DNA from: Pseudomonadota bacterium
Lineage (GTDB): Bacteria; Bdellovibrionota_C; UBA2361; OMII01
DNA length: 54,914 bases
NCBI GenBank assembly: GCA_027485595.1
Contig: JAIXQT010000048.1
Coordinates: forward strand, 1-54,914
Direction: 5' to 3'
Below the pieces are notes generated by a model that was given only the letters and a program-made list of their open reading frames with translations, did no database searches and was not told where the DNA came from. Position 1 is the first letter of the stretch. Every line of letters starts with the position of its first letter. The position numbers and the translations under genes are program-made. This document shows, in pieces, positions 17,551 to 26,696 of the stretch.

Positions 17551-18245
17551 CTCACTATGGAGCGAAACTATTTGCGCTAACGCTCATCACGTTTACCATC
17601 GCGTCGTGCGGAGGAGGCACCACAGGCACCTCATCTACCGACTCAGTGAAATTCGCGGGATACGCTGAGCAGGCGAACGGAACTCGCGCGCCCTTCCTCT
17701 CCATGACCGTCTCGTCAGGAATCTCGGGAGAGGATCTCGAAAACTCAGGCACGGATGCGGATGGTGATTTCGCTATGACGTTGCCTTCGAGCGAGAGCTC
17801 CTTGGTGATAGATGTCAATGGAGTTGGAAGCACCACGATGCGGCGCCTTCAGCAGGGACCAGGAACTCTGTCGACGAAGTTAGCGGCCACCGACGAGGGA
17901 ATTCAATCGGAATTACAGTTTGAGGCGCAAGTCAGTGAACAGAACCTCTGTTCAAGTCTTTCGGCGTCCGGCGATGAGCTAACTGTGGTTGCCTATGAGG
18001 ACCAAGTACCGTGTCCCGCTACCCTCACCATCGCCTCGAAAGAGCTTACCTTGGGTAACTTTGAGGGCGCGGTCGTGGCGAGATGCGCTGGCGCAAACAG
18101 CACCCTTACAACAGCACGGGCCGATGCCGCCGGTAATGTAACCCTCGATCTGAGCGCTGCGCTCACAGCAGGATGCAGTGAAATACAAATTGTAGTGTCT
18201 CATCCTCAGGCCCCTGGGCTTGAGAGCGTCTTTTACGTGAAATGA
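17535..18245 (+). CDS. Secreted lipoprotein of unknown function
   Basis: 236 residues. The signal peptide ends in the lipobox IASC (cysteine at about residue 25) followed by GGGTTGTSST, a flexible linker typical of outer-membrane lipoproteins. The mature part is predicted beta-rich with acidic and serine-rich stretches and two potential disulfide regions (NLCSSL, VPCPATL). No family is recognised with confidence. It overlaps the preceding HTH gene by 16 bp and has its own GGGAG ribosome-binding site inside that gene. The pairing suggests a regulator with an envelope target or sensor. Confidence 0.7.
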   Translation: MHATIAHYGAKLFALTLITFTIASCGGGTTGTSSTDSVKFAGYAEQANGTRAPFLSMTVSSGISGEDLENSGTDADGDFAMTLPSSESSLVIDVNGVGSTTMRRLQQGPGTLSTKLAATDEGIQSELQFEAQVSEQNLCSSLSASGDELTVVAYEDQVPCPATLTIASKELTLGNFEGAVVARCAGANSTLTTARADAAGNVTLDLSAALTAGCSEIQIVVSHPQAPGLESVFYVK

Positions 18246-18258
18246 TACGTGACACTAC

Positions 18259-18282
18259 GCGCCTCCGAGGCAGGAGAGGCGC
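18259..18282 (+). terminator. Hairpin after the lipoprotein gene
   Basis: Perfect 7-bp arms GCGCCTC (18259-18265) and GAGGCGC (18276-18282) with a 10-base loop, 13 bp after the lipoprotein stop codon. The following bases (TCTCCCGCTTTCC) are pyrimidine-rich but not a true T-run. Confidence 0.4.
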
Positions 18283-19159
18283 TCTCCCGCTTTCCTTCGA
18301 GGAACGCAGTAACGTGGTCGCTTGAACGAGTCTGCCGGTTTATACGGAATACAGCACCCGCTGATTGTAGTTTAAAAACTGGAATACCTCCCAAAAAGGT
18401 CTTGTCGACCATAACGCCCTACCCTCTCGCGTTGGTTAGGTAGACGGTGCTCATTGTGTTCACGATCTCGCCATGAATCTACATTCGGATTTCGGCCGCA
18501 TCGGTATCGTACCATACCTTAACCCAATCCTTCTGGGTAACCCTGCGTCCTTGGGAGAATCTTTCTTAGCACCCAGGAAATAGGAGAGGGATCCGGCCCG
18601 AGCCGGCCGAAACCTATTCCTGCCTTAGGCCAAGGTTGACCAAGAGAATGCCTCTTCTTCGCGGCAGTCATACAGCCCATCAATAACGCAAGCGGCTGCC
18701 GGCGTGATTTTCCTGCTTTCCGTATGCGCTTTTCCAGTCCGCACGAGCCAACCCTGCTCAGCTGCATTTACGTCCGCTCGGCTATTGGAGCCTCCCCATT
18801 TCTCTCGGAGACCGCCCGGTACAAAAACGCACGCTGTCTGATTTTGAATCGCATCGGTAGATCTCAAAATTAGACACACGCACCTCAATCCTTTGGCAGC
18901 TAATTTCGGTGCGAGTTCGCAGCTTGTATGTTTGGAAAACATAGAGATTGCCATCTCAGTTCAGCATCCACAAGATCTCAACGTCTTCAACTCTCCGAAT
19001 TCGTTAAAACAGAGAGATGCTTTTAAAGCACCCTAATCTAGGGGTCCTTAACGCGCAGTCCCTGAGAGAGCTTGCTGAGGTTTACTAAAATGGAATTCGA
19101 GAATAATGGTATTCAGTCAGGTGTGAACATTGTAAAGTGAAATTCAAGCGAGATGAATT
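18283..19159. other. Long non-coding or decayed stretch
   Basis: About 880 bp without a recognisable gene. Minus-strand frames of 60-110 codons exist (for example 18625-18954) but have no clear ribosome-binding site and resemble no family I know. The two overlapping minus-strand frames around 18520-18950 might be a frameshifted remnant. No tRNA or known RNA motif was seen. Confidence 0.4.
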
Positions 19160-20254
19160 GTGGCTGTTGCCCCTTTGTCGGAAACCGCCATGCGACCGAA
19201 GGTGCGTTGTCTAGTATATCTTTTATATGTTGCCGGGGTGGTGGAGATCGCTCTTCGCATCATAGCACCCGAAATCCCCAATTTTGTAGGTAGATTTCAC
19301 TCAGATACCTGGTACCGACTGGAGTTAATTCGCTCCGCCTCCAATAGCGCAAGGCGTAGCGAGCTACAATCGGGTGTTTTTGGAAGGGGTCAATATCATC
19401 CAATTCTTGGTTGGTCGCTGCGACCCGGACTTGCTGAGGAACAAGTACCCGGAAGATATTCAGTTACCACCAATTCACGAGGCTTGAGAGGGAGTGTCGA
19501 GTACCCCTACGAGAGAAATCCAATCACAAAGAGAATAGTAGCAATTGGAGATTCGTTTACCTTCGGCGATGAGGTGAGCGATGGCGAGAGCTACCCGGCG
19601 CAGCTCGCAACTATGATGCCTTCAACAGAGGTCATAAATTCGGGGGTCAACGGATATGGACATGACCAGATACTTCTATCTCTCAAGCATGAGACGAGGA
19701 AGTATTCGCCCGATATAATAGTTCTCGGTTTTGTCGAGAGCGACATGTCGCGAAACCTGTTGCGAATGATGCATTATCCAAAGCCGAAATATGAGTTTTC
19801 TTCTGGGGCCTTGAAATTGATTAATATACCAGTTCCGACGTTCGCGGCTCTCTACGATCAGGAGGTATACAGGTCAAAGATTCTTGACGTAATCCGGCTT
19901 ATCCAGGACTCGGTCAGATTGAAATACTTCAGCACCGCGTACAGGGAGGAGCGCAATGAAATAACGGCAAGGATTTTAGATGAGATGGTTCAAGAAATAC
20001 GGGAAGTCGGCGCAAAGCCGGTTTTTGTCTATATTTTTACGCCGGCGTCCATCCCCCACATGCGGCGTACGTCAAAGCTGGCATCCGAGGATTTTTTTCA
20101 TAGCTTTTGCAATACCCGCCAAGTTAAGTGTATTTCCACCCGGCCATACTTTGAGGGAGCACTAGCGATGGGCACCCAATTAAAGCAGGAGGGGCATTGG
20201 GATGTCGTAGGCAACCGGATTATTGCTCAGGCTGTCTACGAAACTCTTCGCTGA
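19160..20254 (+). CDS. Membrane-anchored SGNH/GDSL hydrolase
   Basis: 364 residues from GTG 19160; ATG 19190 is an equally plausible start and places the membrane anchor (LVYLLYVAGVVEIALRII) at the N-terminus. The hydrolase part begins IVAIGDSFTFGDEV with the nucleophile in GDSF (Ser 132 of the longer form). VINSGVNGYGHDQ supplies the glycine/asparagine block, and the late EGHWDVVGN carries the catalytic histidine. Proteins of this type modify or de-esterify extracellular polymers such as O-acetylated polysaccharides. Downstream glycosyltransferases support a surface-polymer role. The substrate cannot be stated. Confidence 0.75.
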   Translation: MAVAPLSETAMRPKVRCLVYLLYVAGVVEIALRIIAPEIPNFVGRFHSDTWYRLELIRSASNSARRSELQSGVFGRGQYHPILGWSLRPGLAEEQVPGRYSVTTNSRGLRGSVEYPYERNPITKRIVAIGDSFTFGDEVSDGESYPAQLATMMPSTEVINSGVNGYGHDQILLSLKHETRKYSPDIIVLGFVESDMSRNLLRMMHYPKPKYEFSSGALKLINIPVPTFAALYDQEVYRSKILDVIRLIQDSVRLKYFSTAYREERNEITARILDEMVQEIREVGAKPVFVYIFTPASIPHMRRTSKLASEDFFHSFCNTRQVKCISTRPYFEGALAMGTQLKQEGHWDVVGNRIIAQAVYETLR

Positions 20255-20443
20255 CCCCTTACAAGCAGCAGACGGCATCACTACAATCATATATGCGCTA
20301 AGTTGGCAGCTGAACCCGCCCCGCCGCCCTCAACTTTAACGAGGGGCCCACAATACGCTGATAAAATTGACCAGCCATCTTACCCGTAGTAGAAAGAATG
20401 CCGGGCGTGCCCATTATATAGCCATTATCAGAGTGGAGAGGTC

Positions 20444-20626
20444 ATGCGAAAGAATTGGAGAGAACTTATTTGTAGCGAGCGTGGCGTAAGCCTCGTTGAG
20501 TATGCTCTGCTCGTAGCCCTCATCGCACTCCTCGTTTTTGTCGGCGTTCGCACCTTGGGGCTGACCGTTTCTCGACAACTCGGTTCTGTCGGTACAGCTA
20601 TTCAAGGGGCCCCCGAACCATATTAA
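20444..20626 (+). CDS. flp: Flp-type (type IVb) pilin
   Basis: 60 residues. A short basic leader ends at glycine 14 (ERG), followed by VSLVEYALLVALIALLVFV: a prepilin-peptidase site with glutamate at position +5 and tyrosine at +6 of the mature chain, then one hydrophobic helix. This is the signature of Flp/Fap pilins assembled by Tad systems. A strong GGAGAGG ribosome-binding site lies three bases before the ATG. No Tad secretion genes are next to it, so it must work with a machine encoded elsewhere or be an orphan. Confidence 0.85.
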   Translation: MRKNWRELICSERGVSLVEYALLVALIALLVFVGVRTLGLTVSRQLGSVGTAIQGAPEPY

Positions 20627-20656
20627 TCCCCCGCATACGCGCCGAAGATTGGGGGA
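20627..20656 (+). terminator. G/C hairpin after flp
   Basis: TCCCCC (20627-20632) and GGGGGA (20651-20656) can pair over an 18-base loop immediately after the pilin stop codon. There is no T-run, so this is a weak candidate. Confidence 0.3.
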
Positions 20657-20730
20657 GTGCTCGGCTATATTTTATGACTCCTCAAAAAACGCACTGCAAC
20701 ACTTTCTTCTTTTACGGGTAAAGAGCCTCC

Positions 20731-21948
20731 ATGGGCGCGCTACCAACCGCCACTTCTCTACAGGGTACTGAGCCTAGACCTATACCAAGAGTTGTCATGG
20801 TGGCCGCCACGCCATTCTTTGCGGATAGGGGCTGTCACATCCGGATATACAACGAAATTAAGTATCTTCAGAGATTGGGATACGACGTCGAGTTGATTAC
20901 GTACCACGTGGGACGTAACCTGGGAGAGGTCAAAGCCCATCGAATTTCAACTTGCACGCGTTACGCTAATTTTCTGCCTGGCGCGTCATGGCACAAGATA
21001 TATTTAGATTTTCTCCTTCTGATAAAGGTAGTGACCCACTTCATAAAGAGACCACCAGCGATAATTCATGCGCACCTGTATGAGGGACTCCTTGTGGCGT
21101 GGATCGCAAAAATTGTGACCCTATCAAAAGCACCAATAATTTTTGATTGTCAGGGCAGTCTTGCAGACGAGATGTACAGCTATCACCTGACAAAGTATCC
21201 CGGGAGCCGAGCCCTTTATACGCTTTTTTGCTTCCTAGAGCGGCTCTTGCTCTTACTGCCTCATTTTATTTTATGCAGCTCACAGCGTAGCCAATCTACC
21301 CTCACTAGTCGGTATGGAACTGATGCCGAAAAGATGTCGCTAGTGCCCGACGGATTCGATCCTGAGCTAACCCTCAGCACTAAGGATTCCGACGTAATCA
21401 AGCTACGGCGATCCATCGGGGTCCCAGATGAAAACTTTGTGGTTCTCTACAGTGGAACGCTCTCGCGCGCAAAGGGCGTTCACCACCTTCTGGACCTTGT
21501 GCCCCAGGCTGTTAAAGCAAATGAGCGGATAACTTTTATTTTTATAGGTTACGGAGATTTGCTGGACGAGTATCGGAACGCCCTATCTCTGTATGTGCAA
21601 ACAGGTAACGTAATATTCACAGGACAGATATCATACTTCGATCTACCTACATACTTTTCTATAGCGGCTCTGGCTGTTGACCCCAAACACTCCAGCACGG
21701 AGTCTTCCGCTAAAATGACCCTTTACCTTTCTGCTTCCTTACCTGTCGTTTGCCTAGAAAGCCCGAACCAAGATCTCGAGCCTTATGTTACGAAGCTGAG
21801 CTCGATGGACGAAATACTGCCATTAATCCGTGCGGGGGCCTTACCTAAGGAGCCCAGAAGAACCTTCAATCTCACCTCCTATTCCTGGGAAGTTTTGGCA
21901 GAGAAAATTTCAACTACGTATCTAAAACTACTTCGGAAAACTACCTAA
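20731..21948 (+). CDS. Glycosyltransferase family 4-like
   Basis: 405 residues with a GT-B fold. The N-terminal Rossmann half begins RVVMVAATPFFADRGCHIRIYNEIKYLQRLGYDVELITY, where the glycine-containing loop binds the acceptor, and includes IIHAHLYEG. The C-terminal half has VVLYSGTLSRAKGVHHLL and the ESSAKMTLYLSASLPVV segment corresponding to the sugar-nucleotide E-x7-E region (the first Glu is present; the motif is modified). It probably transfers a sugar during capsule, LPS or exopolysaccharide synthesis at the cytoplasmic membrane. Codon and base composition here look more A+T-rich than in the imu or uvrA genes, which hints at transfer of this block. Confidence 0.85.
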   Translation: MGALPTATSLQGTEPRPIPRVVMVAATPFFADRGCHIRIYNEIKYLQRLGYDVELITYHVGRNLGEVKAHRISTCTRYANFLPGASWHKIYLDFLLLIKVVTHFIKRPPAIIHAHLYEGLLVAWIAKIVTLSKAPIIFDCQGSLADEMYSYHLTKYPGSRALYTLFCFLERLLLLLPHFILCSSQRSQSTLTSRYGTDAEKMSLVPDGFDPELTLSTKDSDVIKLRRSIGVPDENFVVLYSGTLSRAKGVHHLLDLVPQAVKANERITFIFIGYGDLLDEYRNALSLYVQTGNVIFTGQISYFDLPTYFSIAALAVDPKHSSTESSAKMTLYLSASLPVVCLESPNQDLEPYVTKLSSMDEILPLIRAGALPKEPRRTFNLTSYSWEVLAEKISTTYLKLLRKTT

Positions 21949-21971
21949 TTCCCAAGAGAAAGCTGTTTCGT

Positions 21972-23531
21972 CTACGACATTTTTCTAACGAAGATAGAAA
22001 CGTAGTCGTCTTTAAACTCCTCCGAGTAGCTTTTGTGCACCTCTGCCTCCACAGTCTTCCACAGAGACAATCGAGTGTGATGATCCAAAACCACAACGTC
22101 GGGAGGATGGAGCACAAATTCAGCTAAAATGTCGGCGCGAGAAGGGCCTCCATACATCTGGTAGACCATACTGTCTCGCTCATATGCCATAGGACGAGTG
22201 AGTGTGAGAAATTGGTCAAGATTATTTTCAGTCGCAAATACCAAATTCCCGGCAAGTAAGGTGGAGCTGGATGTCACGGCGCGCTTTACCACTTCATTAG
22301 CTCTTGAAAAGCTGGCGCCTGGTATACCACTTCCGATAAGCCCTCCTAGTGTGGATGTGTGCAAGCTGGTACGTCGGATATCGCTCGGCATACGGACTTG
22401 AAGGTACGGCAGGCTTGAGGTTATCAAGACAACCATCATTAAGGCGCGCGTGTAATACCTCTGAAATAACGAGGAAGTCGAGAAGGTTGACAGTGAAAAT
22501 GCGAGAACACATAGGATCGGTATAAATTCAGATCCATAGGAGAGGAAAAAAGCCCTTTTCGTTGCGTAGTATAGGTAGAAGAGCGAAACGCTCGCCAACC
22601 AGCACAGTTCAGGATAGGTGGTGCATACTTTTGATGGATTCTTACGTTGAAGAAACAATGGAGCAATAAGCGGCGCCAGGCATAGAAGGAAAAATTTCAC
22701 CATCACGGTAGAATCAACCACTGCCTCTTTGACTTTAACGTGCGCAATTCCGAACAGCAACATGACGGCTTGTTTGAGGCCAATGTAGGACCCGAAATAT
22801 CCTAACACCACCGCCGAGACAGCAAGCCCTCCTAAAGAGATCATGACAAGCGTTTTCCACCGCCTTGAGAGGACAAGGTACGCACATAGAGTCGCGATAA
22901 AAATACAATTTATCTCTCGTGCAAAAACAGAGGCGGCCATAAGCGCGCCCGCAAAAGCCTGATTAGCGTTTTTCGCGGACCGAATGAAGTAACATGCGGC
23001 TACAACACATAGAATGCTGATATTGGTGGTATTTACCACCGCTTTTGTAAGAAAAAAGGCGGGGTTTAAGAAGCAGGCAAGGCTCGCAAGTGCTGCGATG
23101 CGAGGCTCTTGATAAAGTCGTACTATCTTATAGACAAAGAATAATGTGCCACATACAAGAAGGAGATTAATCGACTTCAGTGCGACCAAGCTACTTCCGA
23201 AAAACTTAAAAAACCCCACCAGCATAAAGATTAGGGTGGGAGCTCTGCTTACAAAATCCCGAAGGGGAACAAACCCTCGGTCAATAAGCTGTGCCTCATA
23301 GATGTAGCTGCCTTCGTCGTTACCAACATACGAGAAGGACAGGCGGACAAATAGGTACAAGGCCGTGGCTGCTGTGAGGCCAGCGGTGACATATATTGAG
23401 AAGTCGATCCGTCTTTCGTACTTTTCTAGGAAGGCGAACACCGCCCCTGGTAGGAGTCGTTTGTGAAGCAGCGTCGCCACGAAAGCTCCGACACCAAGAG
23501 AGATTAGATTCGCCCAATAAATCATTTGCAT
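21972..23531 (-). CDS. GT39/PMT-like membrane glycosyltransferase
   Basis: 519 residues with about 11-12 hydrophobic helices. The first periplasmic loop carries DEGSYIYEAQLIDRG..PLRDFVSRAP, the acidic motif (D72-E73) of lipid-linked-sugar glycosyltransferases of the PMT/ArnT type. Such enzymes use polyprenyl-phosphate sugars on the outer face of the membrane. The C-terminal soluble part (about 400-519) resembles the periplasmic domain seen in this group. It converges on the GT4 gene with 23 bp between stops. The acceptor is unknown. Confidence 0.8.
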   Translation of the reverse strand: MQMIYWANLISLGVGAFVATLLHKRLLPGAVFAFLEKYERRIDFSIYVTAGLTAATALYLFVRLSFSYVGNDEGSYIYEAQLIDRGFVPLRDFVSRAPTLIFMLVGFFKFFGSSLVALKSINLLLVCGTLFFVYKIVRLYQEPRIAALASLACFLNPAFFLTKAVVNTTNISILCVVAACYFIRSAKNANQAFAGALMAASVFAREINCIFIATLCAYLVLSRRWKTLVMISLGGLAVSAVVLGYFGSYIGLKQAVMLLFGIAHVKVKEAVVDSTVMVKFFLLCLAPLIAPLFLQRKNPSKVCTTYPELCWLASVSLFYLYYATKRAFFLSYGSEFIPILCVLAFSLSTFSTSSLFQRYYTRALMMVVLITSSLPYLQVRMPSDIRRTSLHTSTLGGLIGSGIPGASFSRANEVVKRAVTSSSTLLAGNLVFATENNLDQFLTLTRPMAYERDSMVYQMYGGPSRADILAEFVLHPPDVVVLDHHTRLSLWKTVEAEVHKSYSEEFKDDYVSIFVRKMS

Positions 23532-24254
23532 AAGTCACCTTCCACTGTGAAACACTTCTACGCAGAAGTTGAATTTGAGACACTATATCGGGTGGGAGGG
23601 GCTAAGTTCAACCGGACAAAGAATTGCTATACGTAAAGAAAGAGGGGGGTTGGCTGGTTATGATCAGAAAAGCTACGCCTCTCCCTTGACCGAATGCCAC
23701 CCGAGCTCCACTACCCTATTCATAAGGCTCTTTATTGCCGCGTAGAATGGGCAAATCGGCCCTTGGTCCGCACTATGCCTCATGTTCTCAAATACATCGC
23801 TTGACCTGACGACTTGACCGGCCATCAGGTATCGCAATGGTCTTGGAGCCCGTTTAAATGTCTCAGCTCCAACGCTGAGCCCGCCACGGTCGGCACACTC
23901 TGCCGAGGATGTGTTAAGAGTAGTCGTGTCCGCGGAGAGCAACGACGACTCTCTGCTCTCAATCGAGTCTGCGCGGATTCCTTGAGGGACAATCTCCCGT
24001 ACAGAGCTGTTACCAGCTAGCAGTTCACATTATTCGCCCTCTGCACCTGTTTTGGCGTATCACTAATGATAATCTCAACTACAGCTCGAAAACCCAGAGT
24101 ATACGCCTCAACTGCTCTAGCCTCGCTGCCGTTCAGTGTCTAAGTAATCGAAACGCACAAGCGGGGAGCCCTGCGCATCTTCACGACTTCTTCTACCACG
24201 CTGACAAATGGTATCCGAGGGAGCTCTTTCGAATCTCAACTGGAATTCGGCTGC
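23532..24254. other. Long intergenic stretch with one doubtful ORF
   Basis: About 720 bp. A minus-strand frame at 23673-23942 could encode 89 residues from a TTG, but there is no clear ribosome-binding site and no recognisable family. I would not call it a gene. No RNA gene, repeat or mobile element was identified. Confidence 0.4.
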
Positions 24255-24950
24255 TTACTCCATGTAGTAGCTTACACGAGTAACGACTCGCACCCGTTTC
24301 TGCACTGTCCCCGCGTCATCGTAATCGAGCCCAGGAGCGCTAATCGTAAAGAGCCCCTGTGAAGCGGATTTTATACCCCCAAGCTTGGCGCCAGAATCCC
24401 GAGCGAAGCTCTCGGCGGCCTCACGAGCACCCTTTGTCGCTGTGACGAGCATCGCGGGTTTTAAAGTATTGAGGTCAGTAAAGGTATACTTCGGATACAC
24501 CGTCTCAAGAATAACCCCTTTTGCGAGTAGCTGGTCCGACTTTTGCGAGAGATCCTGAACCTTGGCTACCTCATTCGTGAATATCTGCACGCCGGTGCGT
24601 GCGGTGTAGCGCCCCATCTGGTTGGCTTCATAGGATGTTCGGTTTTGTGCGTTATCGAGAATGACGACTGGCACTCTCTGTATTGATTTCACGGGAACAC
24701 CTTGCGCCACAAGGAACTCCTCGATCGCCTTTTGATTCGCCTCAACCTGGGGGCTTAGCTCTTTGATAGTAGCGGCTGTAACCGCAAACCGAAGATCGAG
24801 TGTCGCCTCATTCGCGGTGACGATTCGCTCATCGAGCCCCCGCACCTCCACCACCTGATCCATCTTTCGAAAGGTGATGATCCCGTTTCCGACAAACCAA
24901 CCACCGATTGCGATACCGAGCGCGAGAACTACCGAGTGAATGAGTTTCAT
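24255..24950 (-). CDS. SIMPL (DUF541) periplasmic protein
   Basis: 231 residues from the ATG at 24950, preceded by GGTGACC. An upstream in-frame start would add 47 residues that look non-coding. A single N-terminal membrane anchor or signal (LIHSVVLALGIAIGGWFVGNG) is followed by VVEVRGLDERIVTANEATLDLRF, the typical opening of SIMPL domains, and the closing VQKRVRVVTRVSYYME. The MGRYTARTGVQIFTNEVAKV segment also fits. SIMPL proteins are periplasmic, form ring-like assemblies in some bacteria, and have been linked to oxidative stress and channel function. The role here is unassigned. Confidence 0.88.
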   Translation of the reverse strand: MKLIHSVVLALGIAIGGWFVGNGIITFRKMDQVVEVRGLDERIVTANEATLDLRFAVTAATIKELSPQVEANQKAIEEFLVAQGVPVKSIQRVPVVILDNAQNRTSYEANQMGRYTARTGVQIFTNEVAKVQDLSQKSDQLLAKGVILETVYPKYTFTDLNTLKPAMLVTATKGAREAAESFARDSGAKLGGIKSASQGLFTISAPGLDYDDAGTVQKRVRVVTRVSYYME

Positions 24951-25087
24951 AGAGGTCACCTTCCGTACGAGAGAGACGAATGACACGATCGCATATTCAG
25001 GGGTGCAAGCGCCATTTATTAAAGTGAAGGAAAGGGAGGGAGAGAACTCTTTGAAAAACATCAAAAAGAACCTCCGCTCCGTTTTGG

Positions 25088-26416
25088 TCACACGATCAAG
25101 CCAGCGATGATAGCTGTCATGAACGTGCTACAGGTGCCGCCAACGAGTGCCAAAAGGCCCAAGCGAGCGATATCACCACGGCGATTCGGCATAAGCGCAC
25201 CCATGCCGCCGACTAATACCCCGATCGATCCGATGTTAGCAAAGCCACACAGAGCATAGCTCAGGATAATCTTCGTGCGTTCGGTCAGTTCCTGTACGGG
25301 CACTCCGTCCATGAGAGGTTTCCCGTGTAGGTAATCCCCCATATGAGCGTAGGCAACGAACTCGTTTAAGATCGTCTTCTCCCCCAAGAGCTTTCCAGCA
25401 ACCATGCAATCCTGTGATGGAATGCCTAGCAGCCACGCAACAGGCGCGAAGACGTATCCCAGAAGCTCTTGGAAGGTATCGATGTGATTAAGGCTATACC
25501 CCGTCATATTGGCTGCCCAGTGACAGAGCCAACCCCACATCGAGTTTCCTAGAGCCACCAATGCGATTGCGCACAGGAGCTGCGCCGCGATGTTGAGAGC
25601 AAGGGTCAAGCCCTCACTCGCTCCACGCGTCGCGGCATCGATCACGTTCGCGTCGATACGCACGAAGTGCGCGTCGATATTGCCGGCCGTTTCCGGAACC
25701 TCTTCCTCGGGAAGGAGAATCTTTGCCAACACCAGGGACGCTGGCGCTGACATGATACTTCCTGCGATGAGGTGTCCGGCGATATCCGGAAATGTGTCGG
25801 ACAGCATACTCACGTACGCCGCCAACACTCCTCCGGCGATGTTCGCCATTCCTCCAATCATCACAGCGAGGATCTCGCTGCGTGTCATCTTCTCTAAGTA
25901 AGGCCTGATAAGAAGCGGAGCTTCCGTCTGCCCAACGAAGATATTAGCCGCCGCCGACAGTGACTCAGCGCCACTTGTCTTAAGCGTCTTCTTCATCAGG
26001 AGAGCCATCCAATACACGATGCGATGCATAAGACCGACGTGGTATAGGATAGCCATCAAACACGAGAAGAAGATGACTGAGGGAAGGACCGCAAACGCGA
26101 AAGACGCACCCAACCGGATAAGACCTCCGGTTTTCGTGTCTTGCGCGTCCGTGACCGAAATCGACTGCTCCGTGAGACCACCAAAGAGAAAGCTCGCGCC
26201 CTCCTTGGACTGACTCATAAGCGCGTCGAATCCGTCGTTTAAATAGTCGAAGGTCGCTCTGCCAGGAACGGTCTTCAACACGATACATGCAAGAATGAGT
26301 TGGATGCCGATGCCGTAGGCTACGAGCTTCCAATCGATCTTGCTACGATTCCGTGAGAGGCCATAGCAAAACGCTATGACCGCGCACAGACCTACTAGTC
26401 CGATGTACTGGTTCAT
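25088..26416 (-). CDS. Concentrative nucleoside transporter (CNT/NupC family)
   Basis: 442 residues from the ATG at 26416; an upstream frame extension to 26485 lacks a signal for initiation. About ten membrane helices. Family motifs visible are GQTEAPLLIRPYLEKMTRSE (the GQ-x-E-A-P substrate and sodium-binding hairpin), GGMANIAGGVLAAYV, and the C-terminal ALCGFANIGSIGVLVGGMGALMPNR (second hairpin and nucleoside contacts). It imports nucleosides with Na+ or H+ across the inner membrane. It lies 137 bp upstream of the SIMPL gene on the same strand. Confidence 0.94.
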   Translation of the reverse strand: MNQYIGLVGLCAVIAFCYGLSRNRSKIDWKLVAYGIGIQLILACIVLKTVPGRATFDYLNDGFDALMSQSKEGASFLFGGLTEQSISVTDAQDTKTGGLIRLGASFAFAVLPSVIFFSCLMAILYHVGLMHRIVYWMALLMKKTLKTSGAESLSAAANIFVGQTEAPLLIRPYLEKMTRSEILAVMIGGMANIAGGVLAAYVSMLSDTFPDIAGHLIAGSIMSAPASLVLAKILLPEEEVPETAGNIDAHFVRIDANVIDAATRGASEGLTLALNIAAQLLCAIALVALGNSMWGWLCHWAANMTGYSLNHIDTFQELLGYVFAPVAWLLGIPSQDCMVAGKLLGEKTILNEFVAYAHMGDYLHGKPLMDGVPVQELTERTKIILSYALCGFANIGSIGVLVGGMGALMPNRRGDIARLGLLALVGGTCSTFMTAIIAGLIV

Positions 26417-26696
26417 GTGTGTAACGGGTTTTCTTTCTATTGTTCTGCTTCTTCCACACCGCTCCGGGCGATGGGGAGTTCGCACAAAACCTTTTTGTTG
26501 AGTTCTCTACCCGTATGAAATTGTGGCTATGAGATCGTCCTCCTGGAGCGACTCATGGAGTAGAACTATAGGGGAGCGCGCCCCACTTATGCTAGCAAAC
26601 GCCAGAGGGAGACCGCCGCCGCGCGGAGTATCCTGGCATTATCGAATTGCATGAGGCTGTTTCTGCCGTTTTCTGACTATTAGGGAGGGTGGCTAC

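Noticed and set aside
18625-18954. 109-codon minus-strand frame between the lipoprotein and SGNH genes
   Set aside because: No ribosome-binding site, no family resemblance and an overlapping competing frame. Kept only as part of the unexplained stretch.
23673-23942. 89-codon minus-strand frame with a TTG start
   Set aside because: Weak initiation signal and no recognisable sequence pattern.
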